From Isoetes taiwanensis (taxonomy: Eukaryota > Streptophyta > Lycopodiopsida > Isoetales > Isoetaceae), in the NCBI GenBank assembly GCA_021234155.1, contig JAJEKV010000031.1, positions 14,565,748 through 14,629,747 of the forward strand: a DNA stretch of 64,000 nt, given 5' to 3'. How positions within the stretch are numbered: the first letter of the stretch is position 1; the number at the start of each line of letters is the position of its first letter. This document shows positions 33,991 through 43,049 of the stretch, piece by piece. The translations under genes and the position numbers were made by a program. The notes under the pieces are model-generated. The model did no database searches. It was not told the DNA's origin and saw only the letters and a program-made list of their open reading frames with translations.

Positions 33991-34008
33991 TTCTAGAATA
34001 TTCTAGAA
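33991..34008 (-). promoter_or_regulatory. Heat-shock element in 5' LTR
   Basis: TTCTAGAATATTCTAGAA, four perfect nTTCnnGAAn units, about 70 bp upstream of the TATA box. A fifth, imperfect unit (GAG for GAA) flanks it. The site is unchanged between the two LTRs of the element although the LTRs differ by about 3% overall. Confidence 0.75.
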
Positions 34009-34063
34009 CCTCCTGGAGATAGTCGCACATATGAGGAAGACGTGAAGGAATGTCTCCAACAAA

Positions 34064-34135
34064 TATTGGTAGCGCACTTGGCAAGGGTGTGTGACTCACA
34101 ACTGGAAGGTTGTGAGTTCAAACCCTGTCTTGTGC
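34064..34135 (+). other. tRNA-like segment inside the LTR (antisense to the element)
   Basis: On the plus strand 'ggtagcgcacttggcaagg' resembles a pol III A box and 'gagttcaaaccctg' a B box, about 50 bp apart. An 8-bp perfect stem (CTCACAAC, loop TGGAAG, GTTGTGAG) lies between. In the solo LTR (23515-23595) the stem reads CTCGCAAC/GTTGCGAG, a compensated pair change. Most likely an ancient tRNA/SINE head absorbed into the LTR. Confidence 0.5.
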
Positions 34136-34223
34136 AACTACCTTTTTGCATCCGTGTGACGACCATCTTTTGTACATACGAGTATAATGTTCGTATGATA
34201 CGAATATCCGTATGGTCGTCACA

Positions 34224-35813
34224 CCCACGTGCAGTCCGGTCACCTTCAGCGGCCAATAGGTCTTTGTAGCTCTCCCACGTTCCAGATGGCAAGCTTCCAT
34301 CCTTATGTAATTTAGTATTGCTTTCACTCCACCCATCGATAGCTTGCACAGTACCTTACCGCCCCTCTTAGGATCTTGAAGTATTTTATAATCACCTCCA
34401 TGAAGTCCAATATCAGAAAGTACTTTCTTTACATCTTTCATGCAACTTTCTCTGGCTGGTTGAGGGGACTTGTTCCAGGCAAAAAGAATACTCATGTAAA
34501 CCATCTTGTCAACTGTTCTTAAAAAGGCATGAAGAGTGCATATATGCACTCTTTTCAAAGGAATTTCAAGGATAGGGATCAATTCCTTATCTTCCTTATC
34601 TCATGTTGGTTCAATATCAGGGGAGCACTCCAAAGTGCTCTTTCCTTTTCTAGTCTTATCTACCCTAGCATACAAACAATATGGGCATGCGAGAGTAGTC
34701 TTACCAGATCCATGCTTCATGTTGTACATGCACTTGATTGTCTTCAAATCAGCACCCAAATGCCATTCTACTTGATAATCTCCATAGCCAGGAACATTTA
34801 GCTGCTCTCCAACTCCATGAGCATCAATCAAAGTAAGAATAGGTGTCTGCTGGAAGACCCATCAAAGAACACCATGATTTTCTTCAGGCACCTGAAAGAT
34901 ACCTATCCACCAAGTGTGATCCTCTGATTGAACAGAGAATTTGTTTTCATCACTGACAATGCTCTGTTCATTAGTGTCAAGGACACCCTTTCATATTTCT
35001 CACCTTTGATGAGTTCCATCTCATTCAACTTTATACATATTTGCAGCTTCCCTGCACATTCTTCCAATTTCATGTCATAGAAACGAACTAATAATTAAAG
35101 CATCTTAGTGAGGTCCATCCAACAATTATTTTTCTCATTCAGAATGAACTAATCATTTCCATATCCACCCTTCTTCTTACTATTCCGAAGACAAGTTGTG
35201 CCCAGGTGAACCAAAGTAGTAATTTGATACATCTCACCCAAATGCTCTTTCACCTGAAAATTACACCTTGATCTGCTCGCTCTGACCTCCCTGATCCTCG
35301 GGAGGATGATTTTAGTAAATACCATGTTGCTTCATCCCATCTTGTAAACACCGAAAAAGAGCAAGGTAAGCCTGCCTACTCATACCAACATTATCACACA
35401 ACTCTGGCATGCTCTCGGGACTTTGGTTATTTCCTAAGTCACTTAGCACCTGATCAATTACGGCTTTCCTTAAGTGATTGGCCCCTGAAAGCTTCAGCAT
35501 TTCTATAACATCATCCTTAGTAACTAGTTTCTTCAACAGAGAAGCAATATTACACGATTTTCTGAGACATGCTTGGATCCAGGAGTTTTTTATGGCAGTG
35601 ATCCTTCTTTTAGAGCCTCCTCCCCCAGGAGCAAGGATATTTACAACCTTCATATTCATTTTCCTCTCCCTAGGCCCCAGTGGAGTCATCTTCAATCTCT
35701 TCAATCTCTTTGAAAATTTTGGTTGTCTTCTGAAACCCTTTTCAATCCATGCTTTAGTTCTTTCACCTCCATAAGCAATATTTTTTACTCCTTGTGGACA
35801 AGTAAATATTCCA
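34224..35813 (-). pseudogene. Unrecognised repeat-encoded gene, central part
   Basis: Minus-strand segments read SGIFTCPQGVKNIAYGGERT and MTPLGPRERKMN (near 35.7 kb), CDNVGMSRQAYLALFRCLQD (35.35 kb), VEWHLGADLKTIKCMYNM with CPYC (34.7 kb), RVHICTLHAFLRTVDKMVYM (34.5 kb) and ESYKDLLAAEGDRTAR (34.26 kb). Frames change repeatedly. The Cys-x2-Cys and His residues suggest a zinc-binding fold of the kind found in transposon-borne proteins, but I cannot name the family. The gene is split by the LINE at 35820 and by the chromovirus, and continues at 27980-28401. Confidence 0.5.
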
Positions 35814-35819
35814 CTGATG

Positions 35820-36465
35820 AAGGAAGGAAGGAAGGAAGGAAGGAAGTATATTTTAACGTCCGCGGAGGCCAAACTTGACCTATGAGACGGTACATGCAGT
35901 ACACAAAGCAGATAAAACCACACCAAAAAGGCAAATGCTACTATACAATGTGTCCCTACTACTGGGATGAAAAAACCCCCACATGGGAGGAAAAACCCTG
36001 GTAGTAGGCTCTCAGATCCCTTGTCCTGTAAGGGATTCTCTGACGGTAGAGACTTGCAAAATGTAGGATGCGAGACGTGCAACCATTGGCGATGCCAGCA
36101 ATTGATGCAGCGGTGCCTCAGAGCATCTAAGATCAGCATGTGTTGCTCGGATATGCGTATATGCCGGACACTCTTGCAGAGCATGGTGCTCATCCTCTAC
36201 TGTCCGCATGTGGCAACACTGGCATATTCTCTCATGTCGGGGGATTCTCTGCCCTCCATCTGTAGTCCAACGACCTGTTTCAATTCTGAGATGATGGGAC
36301 CCCGTCCTCACGGAGGCAATAGCTCTCCGTTTCTTATAATTACAATCATTTAACACTTTACAATGAGCTACATACAACTGATGATACATTGCTTGCAAAT
36401 GCTGGTTAGAATTATCAGAAATCAGATTGTTACAATATTCAAGCAAGCGGCAAAATGAATGGGCC
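35820..36465 (-). mobile_element. 5'-truncated LINE with (TTCC)n tail
   Basis: The minus strand encodes the C-terminus of a non-LTR reverse transcriptase protein: KKRRAIASVRTGSHHLRIET then IPRHERICQCCHMRTVEDEH and ALQECPAYTHIRATH (36012-36446), with a Cys/His knuckle. About 190 bp of 3' UTR follow, ending 'cctccgcggacgttaaaata', then a (TTCC)n tail (35820-35846 as AAGG). CTGATG flanks both sides (35814-35819, 36466-36471), a short probable target duplication. It interrupts the unrecognised gene. Confidence 0.78.
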
Positions 36466-36471
36466 CTGATG

Positions 36472-36640
36472 CTGAGCGGAAGTCAGGGGTTCTTTTGGTA
36501 ATAGGATCAACAGAATATATTTCTCCTAATGCCCAAATATCAATGTTCATTGCTCCTGAACTGCGTAGAGCATTCTCATCAATGTCCTCCTTCCGATTGA
36601 ACGTATTCTTGTAAGCAAACAATTCTTAGGCACCTCCAGT
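36472..36640 (-). pseudogene. Unrecognised repeat-encoded gene, 5' part
   Basis: Upstream of the LINE the minus frame reads NTFNRKEDIDENALRSSGAM, NIDIWALGEIYSVDPITKRT and PDFRSAS, then breaks at the LINE's target site. Orientation and adjacency make it the preceding part of the same gene. No start is identifiable. Confidence 0.4.
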
Positions 36641-36649
36641 CAGAATTGT

Positions 36650-37750
36650 TTAACCTTTCTTTGTAAATTAAGAAAACAGTGAGAAAAATGCAAAATCATC
36701 ACCATTTGCACGAAACATCTTACCTCTTCCATTGTTCTCTAAGATTCTTACTGCCGACAGTTCCAACGACCAAATTGATGCTATTCTTTGCCAAAATCAA
36801 AGGGAAAATAGAGCTTTGCCCCGTATTTTGGCAAGGAATCGGATCAAATCAACTTTGAATATCACCCCTAAAAGTTTGGCGTTCAATTTAAAGTTTCTTT
36901 GCAAATCCCGCTTGAAGCAAGTCGATAGTCGCGCGAACCTGAAACTAGTCATGAGATGAAAAACTACAATCTTTATAAGGATTGCATGCCTAACCTACCC
37001 AACAACCCGCCATAATTGAGTTTACTAGGTTTGGGGGGGAGCTTTTTTTCCAAGCCTGCAGCTTCATTATTAGGTTCGACATCAAATTTGGGAACAGCTT
37101 GAAGGGCCCTTAGCTGATCCCAGGAAACCTTTAATGCTTGCACTAGAAGGTATGTTCTCGCTGCACCAAACTAGCTCCCTAGGACTTCTTCATTGTCGAG
37201 GACTTGAGAGTCAATTGAGAAGAAGAAACAGAAGATACTACTTTCGTCACCATCAAGGGGAAGATGGCCAAAAGTTATCAGACCAGATCTGGCTCCCTTC
37301 TACAAAAAGGAATCCATCAAAGAACACTGATGTAAATCCCTCTGCACGAGTTTTCCAACAAGCCCAAGCACACCAAAAAGCGAGCTTGAATGCAGAAGTT
37401 ATGGCAGAAAATGTAAAACTGCCCTATCTGGCAGCCGATCAATAAAAGCGACTCCACCTTGAAATGCTGTTTGAAAAGCAAGGTTGTGATTGAAAGTGGC
37501 CCCATGTTTCTCAAGTTTGAATCCTCAGCTAGCAATGCTTGGAAATTTTCGAGCTAAGGGGGGTCATCTTGCCGCAATCCCTCCCATGCCCATGCCATCT
37601 TCCTCTACACTTTCGGCTTCTGCCCCCAACACTTCTACACTGCCATTTGTCTTTGTTCTCAGCCTTTATCTTGTGCCATTGAAATAAATGTGGTTTTTGC
37701 CACTCCTTCCCCTCCTAAAGAGACACATGATATTCTTTTTTATGATGGTG
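36650..37750. other. Intergenic stretch, nothing assigned
   Basis: Plus-strand frames at 37134-37445 and elsewhere have no recognisable motif. The right part may belong to the copia LTR whose 5' boundary I could not place. Confidence 0.3.
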
Positions 37751-38803
37751 CTAGAGCTAAATTGTAGTTGATTTAATTCGAATGAAGAGCGACAGCAAAG
37801 TGTTTAGGCAGAATGGACTAAAGTCAGCTTGAGAAAAGCTGCAACAAATAAATATGCTCACTATGCAAATCTGGCTGTCACTTCCACGAAAAATATATAT
37901 GGGAGAATAGAGCATGATAAATTTAGGTCATGCAAAATATATGGGATAAACAAACAGATGAAGAAGACCATTATGAAGAATATTATTGAACCATTGGATA
38001 ATTAAAAATACCATTTATATGGTATAGGGAAATTAGAGATTGAAGTTTCGAGCCAATTTGACAATTCAAATTGGCAAGTCGACCTTGTAGCAGGGCGCTC
38101 GGAGATAGTTGCTGAGCGGTCGAGTCCGCACCTGAGCGGTTGGACTTGGCCCTATAAAACAAAGATGAAGTCGATTGTTAATTAGGCTGGTGATTTCGAA
38201 TAGCTTTGTGAAGCTATGCTTGGGCTCTCGGAGCAAATGACTTGTGAATAGTCTTATTGTCTTGATTGGCAAATAATTCAATGGTATAGACTATTTTGAT
38301 TATATTGTCTTGTTAATTCAACCATTGATTTATAAGTCAAGTGATCTAGTTAGTCTTGATTCAAATCAAGTTATTATCTTCATTTGGTATCAGAGCTAAT
38401 CTAATCATGACTACTAGACTTGGTGCATCACTGTTGAGTGCAGTTGATGTATTTAAAGGTACAGGTGGATTCCAAGTTTGGAAGGCAAAGATTCAAGAAA
38501 TTCTGGAAGTAGAAGGGTTGTGGCCTTATGTAGGTAAGGATGTAGACAATGTTCAGGATATCAGTGAATCGAACCAGAAGGAGGATACTAAGGAAAAGTC
38601 TGCAACAAGTGGAAGCACTAGTTCAGTTGAGGTAACTAGTTCAGGAACTGGTATGTCTGCTAAGTTAATGGAAGCCAAGAGTATAATGACAGTTAAACTA
38701 AGCTCAAGCATTCTTTTGAAAGTAAGAGGAATGAATCCAAGGGCAATATGGAAGTATTTGATTAAAACATATGAAAATAAAACTTCTTTTCAGCTATACC
38801 AAC
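37750..38803 (+). mobile_element. Ty1/copia-type element, 5' end only
   Basis: TTTGGTATCAGAGC at 38385-38398 is a tRNA-iMet primer-binding site. Before it lies the probable 3' end of an LTR (TATA-like CTATAAAA near 38151). After it a gag frame starts near 38407: MTTRLGASLLSAVDVFKGTG, FQVWKAKIQEILEVEGLWPY, AKSIMTVKLSSSILLKVRG, IWKYLIKTYENKT, the order seen in copia gag (DUF4219/UBN2 type). The frame stops at 38808 where the inverted-repeat element begins, so pol is missing. The LTR's left edge is uncertain. Confidence 0.65.
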
Positions 38804-41800
38804 TGTGACGAGCCTGCCGAGTTGACCCTCCTGGCAACTCGGGATCTTGTCAAACTTCTATAATTCTAGGTTGATAATACTGGTGAAGAATTAAATCTTC
38901 CTTTCAATTGAACTTACTTACTCCAAATTCAATGAACAAATGTTTATAAACTCAATATAATCAGGTAAGGTCAACATCCAATAAATCAACATTCTCGATA
39001 GAGATAACATCCAACTCTAGCAATTCAACCCTAGAATCTTCTCGCTCAACCACGAGCCACAACTGCACTTTTCCTGCTTAAAAATCCATGGGATCCCCTG
39101 ACCGTAACTGCCTGGAACTTCCGTCAAGCAGCTCCCAGGCAAGCCCCATCTCCAGGAGCAAGCCCGTATAATTATCTTAGATACCTTTGATTTACTAGAT
39201 TTAAATTACATAATATCTTAGTTAAATGCAACCATTCATAGAATTTCCTACCATTTGTTATTATTCCGTTGCTGTCTTCATGCTGGAACTTCCTCTATTG
39301 GTTACTTCTTCCTTAAATCAAGGCGCATCTCAATCCCATCTATGGTTACCTAGTTCTAATTTCTTTTAGCTTGCCAGCAATTGTGCTCAAAGCAACAAAT
39401 TGACAATTCTAAATATAAGCAACAAACCAATAGAATGACAGGAAATAGAAAAAAACAGCAAATAAGCAAACCAAGATAGACATGTTCGGCCTCTGTGGCT
39501 CTGATTTTGGCATCGATTCACCATCTAGCTATGACCCACAACCAAATCGATCTGCTCCAGGCCCAAATCGACCTGATTTAGCTTATTTTGGGCCAGTTGG
39601 GTCGCTTCAGGAGCTCTTCTAATTCTGCAACACTGCTCTGTCGACCCTTAATTCCACCAAACAGCACCTTAGCTTCAATTTCGGCCCATTTTATGCTCCT
39701 TAGCAACCAGATTTATAAGGGTAAAGGTAAATTGAATGCTTCTGGATAGAGCCCAAAAGCTGGCACAGAACTGAAGCAACGTTAATCCGACTTGGGAGAC
39801 TCTTGGAAGTGGGCTGCAGCAGCATAAAAGGGGCCGAAATTGAAGCTAAGGTGCTGTTTGGTGGAATTAAGGGTCGGCAGAGCAGTGTTGCAGAATTAGA
39901 AGAGCTCCTGAAGCGACCCAACTGGTCCAAAACGCTTCAAAATCAGCTAAATCAGGTCGATTTGGGCCTGGAGCAGATCGATTTGGTTGTGGGTCATAGC
40001 TAGATGGTGAATCGATGCCAAAATCAGAGCCACAGAGGCCGAACATGTCTATCTTGGTTTGCTTATTTGCTGTTTTTTTCTGTTTCCTGTCGTTCTATTG
40101 GGTTTTGGTCCTTATTTGTTGCTTATATTTAGAATAGAAGCTAATCTAGATGCATGGTAATTATTCTAAAAGAGCCTGGAGTAGGCCGAAATTGATGCAG
40201 GAGGAATCTAGTTGAGAAGTTATGGGCTGCAACAACGGTTTTTTCATGCAACAGACGGAATCGTCGCCGACGGAGCCAGAAGATCTGGAAACATCCCGAT
40301 ATGACATGGAACAGGCCGATTTGGGCATTAGAACCCCGATGCATTGTGGGCAGCTCCGAAAAGTTGCAACCCGGTCTGTAACCCGATCTGTTTGTTGGTT
40401 GTTTCGTTGTTTTATTTGTCCTTTTCCTTGATGTCTTGTTAACAAATGTCATGTACACCTTAAATAAAGTTATAAGAAGTGGATAAATAAATATACAAGG
40501 AGTATAAGGGAAACTATGGAAGTACAAGGGCAGGGATCTAGCACAGACTATCCACAATAGTAAGTTCAGTACAGATGCAGGAGATAGGTCTGATTTGATT
40601 ATTAGTTATTTAAGTATGCTTTGTTGAATTAAACAAGATAAGGTCCTAAAGTAACATGAGGCATTGAACGAGTGGTTCCTGGAGATGGGGCCTGGTTTTA
40701 TGGTAAGTTGGCAGAGGCTATATCCAGTTGCGGTCATGAGGACCTGTGGATTTTTAAGCCAGAAGTGCAAGATTTGGAGTTTCCACATTAAGACGCATTA
40801 ATAAATCTTAAGCTATGGAAAGTGGGTTTTTAATTAGAATATTAAAAAACCTTAGCTAACAATGGTTCAAAAAGAAATAGATGTTGGAACTTTGGAGATC
40901 TGGAGAAGTTGGGCCGGGAGAGCAATATGAGGTATATGGAGTGTCCAGATGAGGCTATGGCGTGGAGCACTGTTAGTCTAAGTGTATACATGTAAGTTTC
41001 TAAGTTGTTGCATTGTATTTTATCAAAGGCATCATAGCTAATGGATTATCCCCATGGGAGAATGGTTATGAGGCAAGTATTGCATTGTGTGGATTGGTAG
41101 TATCTTTCCTTGTTCAGCAAAGTACGTAGGCGTCGGAGCTACATCAATGATAGCCATGCTTGTGACTTCATCGACGTGATTAGATTGTGATCATCACCCG
41201 TGTCAGTAAGTTTAGCTACTCCGACATGGTATTGGATGAGAATTATATGTAAGAAGTATGGTAAGTTACTATGACCAACGGATTTATCAGAAGCTAATGT
41301 GGAGTTGCATTCCTTAATGGGTTACTCTCTGATTTGCCATGTCAACTCCCAAAGATTCAACATTGTTCTGATACCAACGGATTTATCAGAAGCTAATGTG
41401 GAGTTGCATTTCTTAATGGGGGGAATCGCCTTAGCGTAAGCTGTAAGTATTGTGAAAATGCTAAGTATGAGATATACTTCTATGTCATTGTAGGGTTCAT
41501 TGGGAAAGCTACTTCAACAGGTATGGGCAACCTCGACAACGGTATGATCTAGACACATGTATAGGGAATATTCTAATGAACTTCACATGTCTTGGTCTTT
41601 GCATTGTTCCACTGTTATCTTGGTATTTGATCATGTCTATTGGAACCTCCGGGGTCGGACTTCTAGGTTCGGTGGCCTAGGTTGCTCCGACATGCTCATG
41701 TTCACATGTGTTCTATGTTGTATTCTTGTGCTCTGTGACACCGGGCGTAGTTCTCCTGGCAGGGATTGCTACGTCAGACAACTCTTGTGAACTCCCATGG

Positions 41801-42125
41801 TAAGAGGTCCTCCAGTGCCAGACGTGGGTTGAGAGGGTATGCGCATACGAGGTTCACCCCACCACCCGCTACAGGGCTTGGAATGTAAGCTGGCTGGGCA
41901 ACATGCTGCTAACAGGGCCTGTATATAGGCTGGCTGAGCTTACTCCAAATTCAATGAACAACTGTTTATAAACTCAATATAATCAGGTAAGGTCAACATC
42001 CAATAAATCAACATTCTCGATAGAGATAACATCCAACTCTAGCAATTCAACCCTAGAATTATAGAAGTTTGACAAGATCCCGAGTTGCCAGGAGGGTCAA
42101 CTCGGCAGGCTTGTCACAGTTGGTA
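38797..42125. mobile_element. Rearranged retroelement bounded by about 75-bp inverted repeats
   Basis: 38797-38872 and 42050-42125 are near-perfect inverted copies (TACCAACTGTGAC then AGCCTGCCGAGTTGACCCTC). The right copy reads as the end of an LTR (GGCTTGTCACA, ending 42118) followed by a primer-site-like GTTGGTATCAGAAC. The left copy is its mirror image. Inside are a 121-bp direct repeat (38917-39037 and 41939-42059), a large near-palindrome (39406-40135) and a 47-bp direct repeat (41275-41321, 41374-41420) bracketing an inverted copy of the primer-site leader (41322-41378 against 42119-42175). No coding capacity was found. It looks like head-to-head retroelement ends rejoined during replication. 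Confidence 0.65.
39406..40135. repeat. Large near-palindrome (arms about 290-315 bp, spacer 125 bp)
   Basis: Left arm 39406-39696 and right arm 39822-40135 are reverse complements with few substitutions and small indels; for example 'catgttcggcctctgtggct' at 39481 pairs with its complement near 40048. The RNA or single strand would form a hairpin of roughly 290 bp. Confidence 0.9.
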
Positions 42126-42470
42126 TCAGAACAATGTTGGATCTTTGGGAGTTGACATGGCAAATCAGAGAGTAAGTTGAGATTGTGGAATTATGATGCT
42201 AATGGTTTTTCTTTTAGAGACATCAGAAGATGGTATCCTCAGAGGGAGGAGCAGTATCTGGAGGCTTGGTGGTTAGCAATAAAGTGATAAGGGAGAATTC
42301 TCCATGTAAGCGATGGAAGTAACTTTTGACAATGTTGAGGTACAGTTTCCCTTGTAGTTTGGTGAATACATGATCATGATAGTTATAAGGGATTTGAGAA
42401 GTGCTTGGATCTATGATTGATCCATGAGGACATGGGTTAATTTTTAGAAGGGGAGACACTGTAACGGAAC
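42119..42470 (+). mobile_element. Short retroelement interior (primer site to polypurine tract)
   Basis: A primer-site-like GTTGGTATCAGAAC at 42119 and a purine tract AGAAGGGGAGACAC just before TGTAACGGAAC (about 42471) bracket only 340 bp without coding capacity, like a TRIM-sized non-autonomous element. The sequence after the tract does not match the LTR end at 42118, so the two may come from different elements. Confidence 0.35.
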
Positions 42471-42489
42471 TGGCCACTTGATGGGGCAG

Positions 42490-42555
42490 CATGCGTATTT
42501 AAATACGCATGTATACATGCATGGCATGCATGCATGCGTGCATGCATGTGTAGAG
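42490..42555. repeat. Palindromic alternating purine-pyrimidine tract
   Basis: It contains the perfect 20-bp palindrome ATGCGTATTTAAATACGCAT and then repeated 'catgcatg' blocks, nearly all alternating purine-pyrimidine. Such DNA can form cruciform or Z-DNA. Confidence 0.7.
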
Positions 42556-42824
42556 AGCTTAAAAGCAAGGGTTTTCTTGTGTTTTTGAGAAGGAGCCTTG
42601 CAAAGCTTTTGTAGGAGGCCAGAGACGAATTGCAGAGCATACAAGGATTCTGTTGGAGACACCAAAGAGGCAAGAGCTTGGAGATCACATCAAGAACGGC
42701 ATCAAACATCTTCTTACAGGTGAGGTTTTGTTGAGTTAATCTGAGGTACATGGGCTGATATCATTGGATTTATGCATAATTAATAAGAAGGTTTGGCTAT
42801 ATATGTTCGAGAAAGTATGGCATG

Positions 42825-43014
42825 CAGAAACATCTTTCGTTCCTCTGGATGTTTCTGGGTGGCTCCAGTGAGGGATCGGCTGGGTATGCTAACAAAAGAG
42901 GAGGATTTAACAGAAGACAAACTTCCTACCATAGAGGAAATGCTAGTAACGAGCTATATGTTCCTGAAACACAATGTGAAGATAATCTGGTTTTGGAAGA
43001 TGAAGAATTTCAGG
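42825..43014 (+). other. Possible unassigned exon
   Basis: Bounded by GCAG at 42821-42824 and GTATGC at 43015. The frame reads KHLSFLWMFLGG, SSEGSAGYANKRGGFNRRQT and NELYVPETQCEDNLVLEDEE. It is protein-like in composition but no family is recognised, and the upstream exon cannot be placed. Confidence 0.25.
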
Positions 43015-43049
43015 TATGCATGCTTGGTTGAATCATGCCTTTTGTGGTA

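Larger units (their letters stand above)
28407..34223 (-). mobile_element. Chromodomain LTR retrotransposon, Tf1/sushi-like (5.8 kb)
   Basis: LTRs at 28407-28884 (3') and 33711-34223 (5') flank 4.8 kb coding, in minus order, gag with one zinc knuckle, protease, reverse transcriptase, RNase H, integrase and a C-terminal chromodomain: a Ty3/gypsy chromovirus. The LTR pair differs at roughly 13-14 sites in about 470 bp (near 3%). Flanks CTCAC (28402-28406) and CCCAC (34224-34228) are target duplications with one mismatch. The gag motif EPMQID...LCLYCGGAGH resembles the fungal/vertebrate sushi-Tf1 branch, as does the absence of a tRNA-type primer site. Several frameshifts make this copy defective, though the family's LTR also exists as a solo at 23433. 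Confidence 0.95.
33711..34223 (-). repeat. 5' LTR of the chromovirus (513 bp)
   Basis: Complete LTR with TG...CA ends. In element sense it holds: an outer stem-loop whose 12-bp arms TGTGACGACCAT/ATGGTCGTCACA lie about 50 bp apart, a tRNA-like segment in antisense, the heat-shock element (33991-34008), TATATAA (33913-33919), the predicted transcript start near 33887 and the sequence complementary to the primer site. Confidence 0.95.

Noticed and set aside
34064-34135. Functional tRNA gene in the LTR
   Set aside because: A and B boxes are present but the acceptor stem does not pair and no normal anticodon loop can be placed.
36012-36446. Free-standing Cys-rich host gene
   Set aside because: The motif order matches the C-terminus of LINE reverse transcriptase proteins, and the (TTCC)n tail and flanking CTGATG mark an insertion.
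38804-42118. A single 3.3-kb LTR
   Set aside because: The long terminal inverted repeats, internal direct repeats and inverted primer-site leader do not fit one simple LTR.
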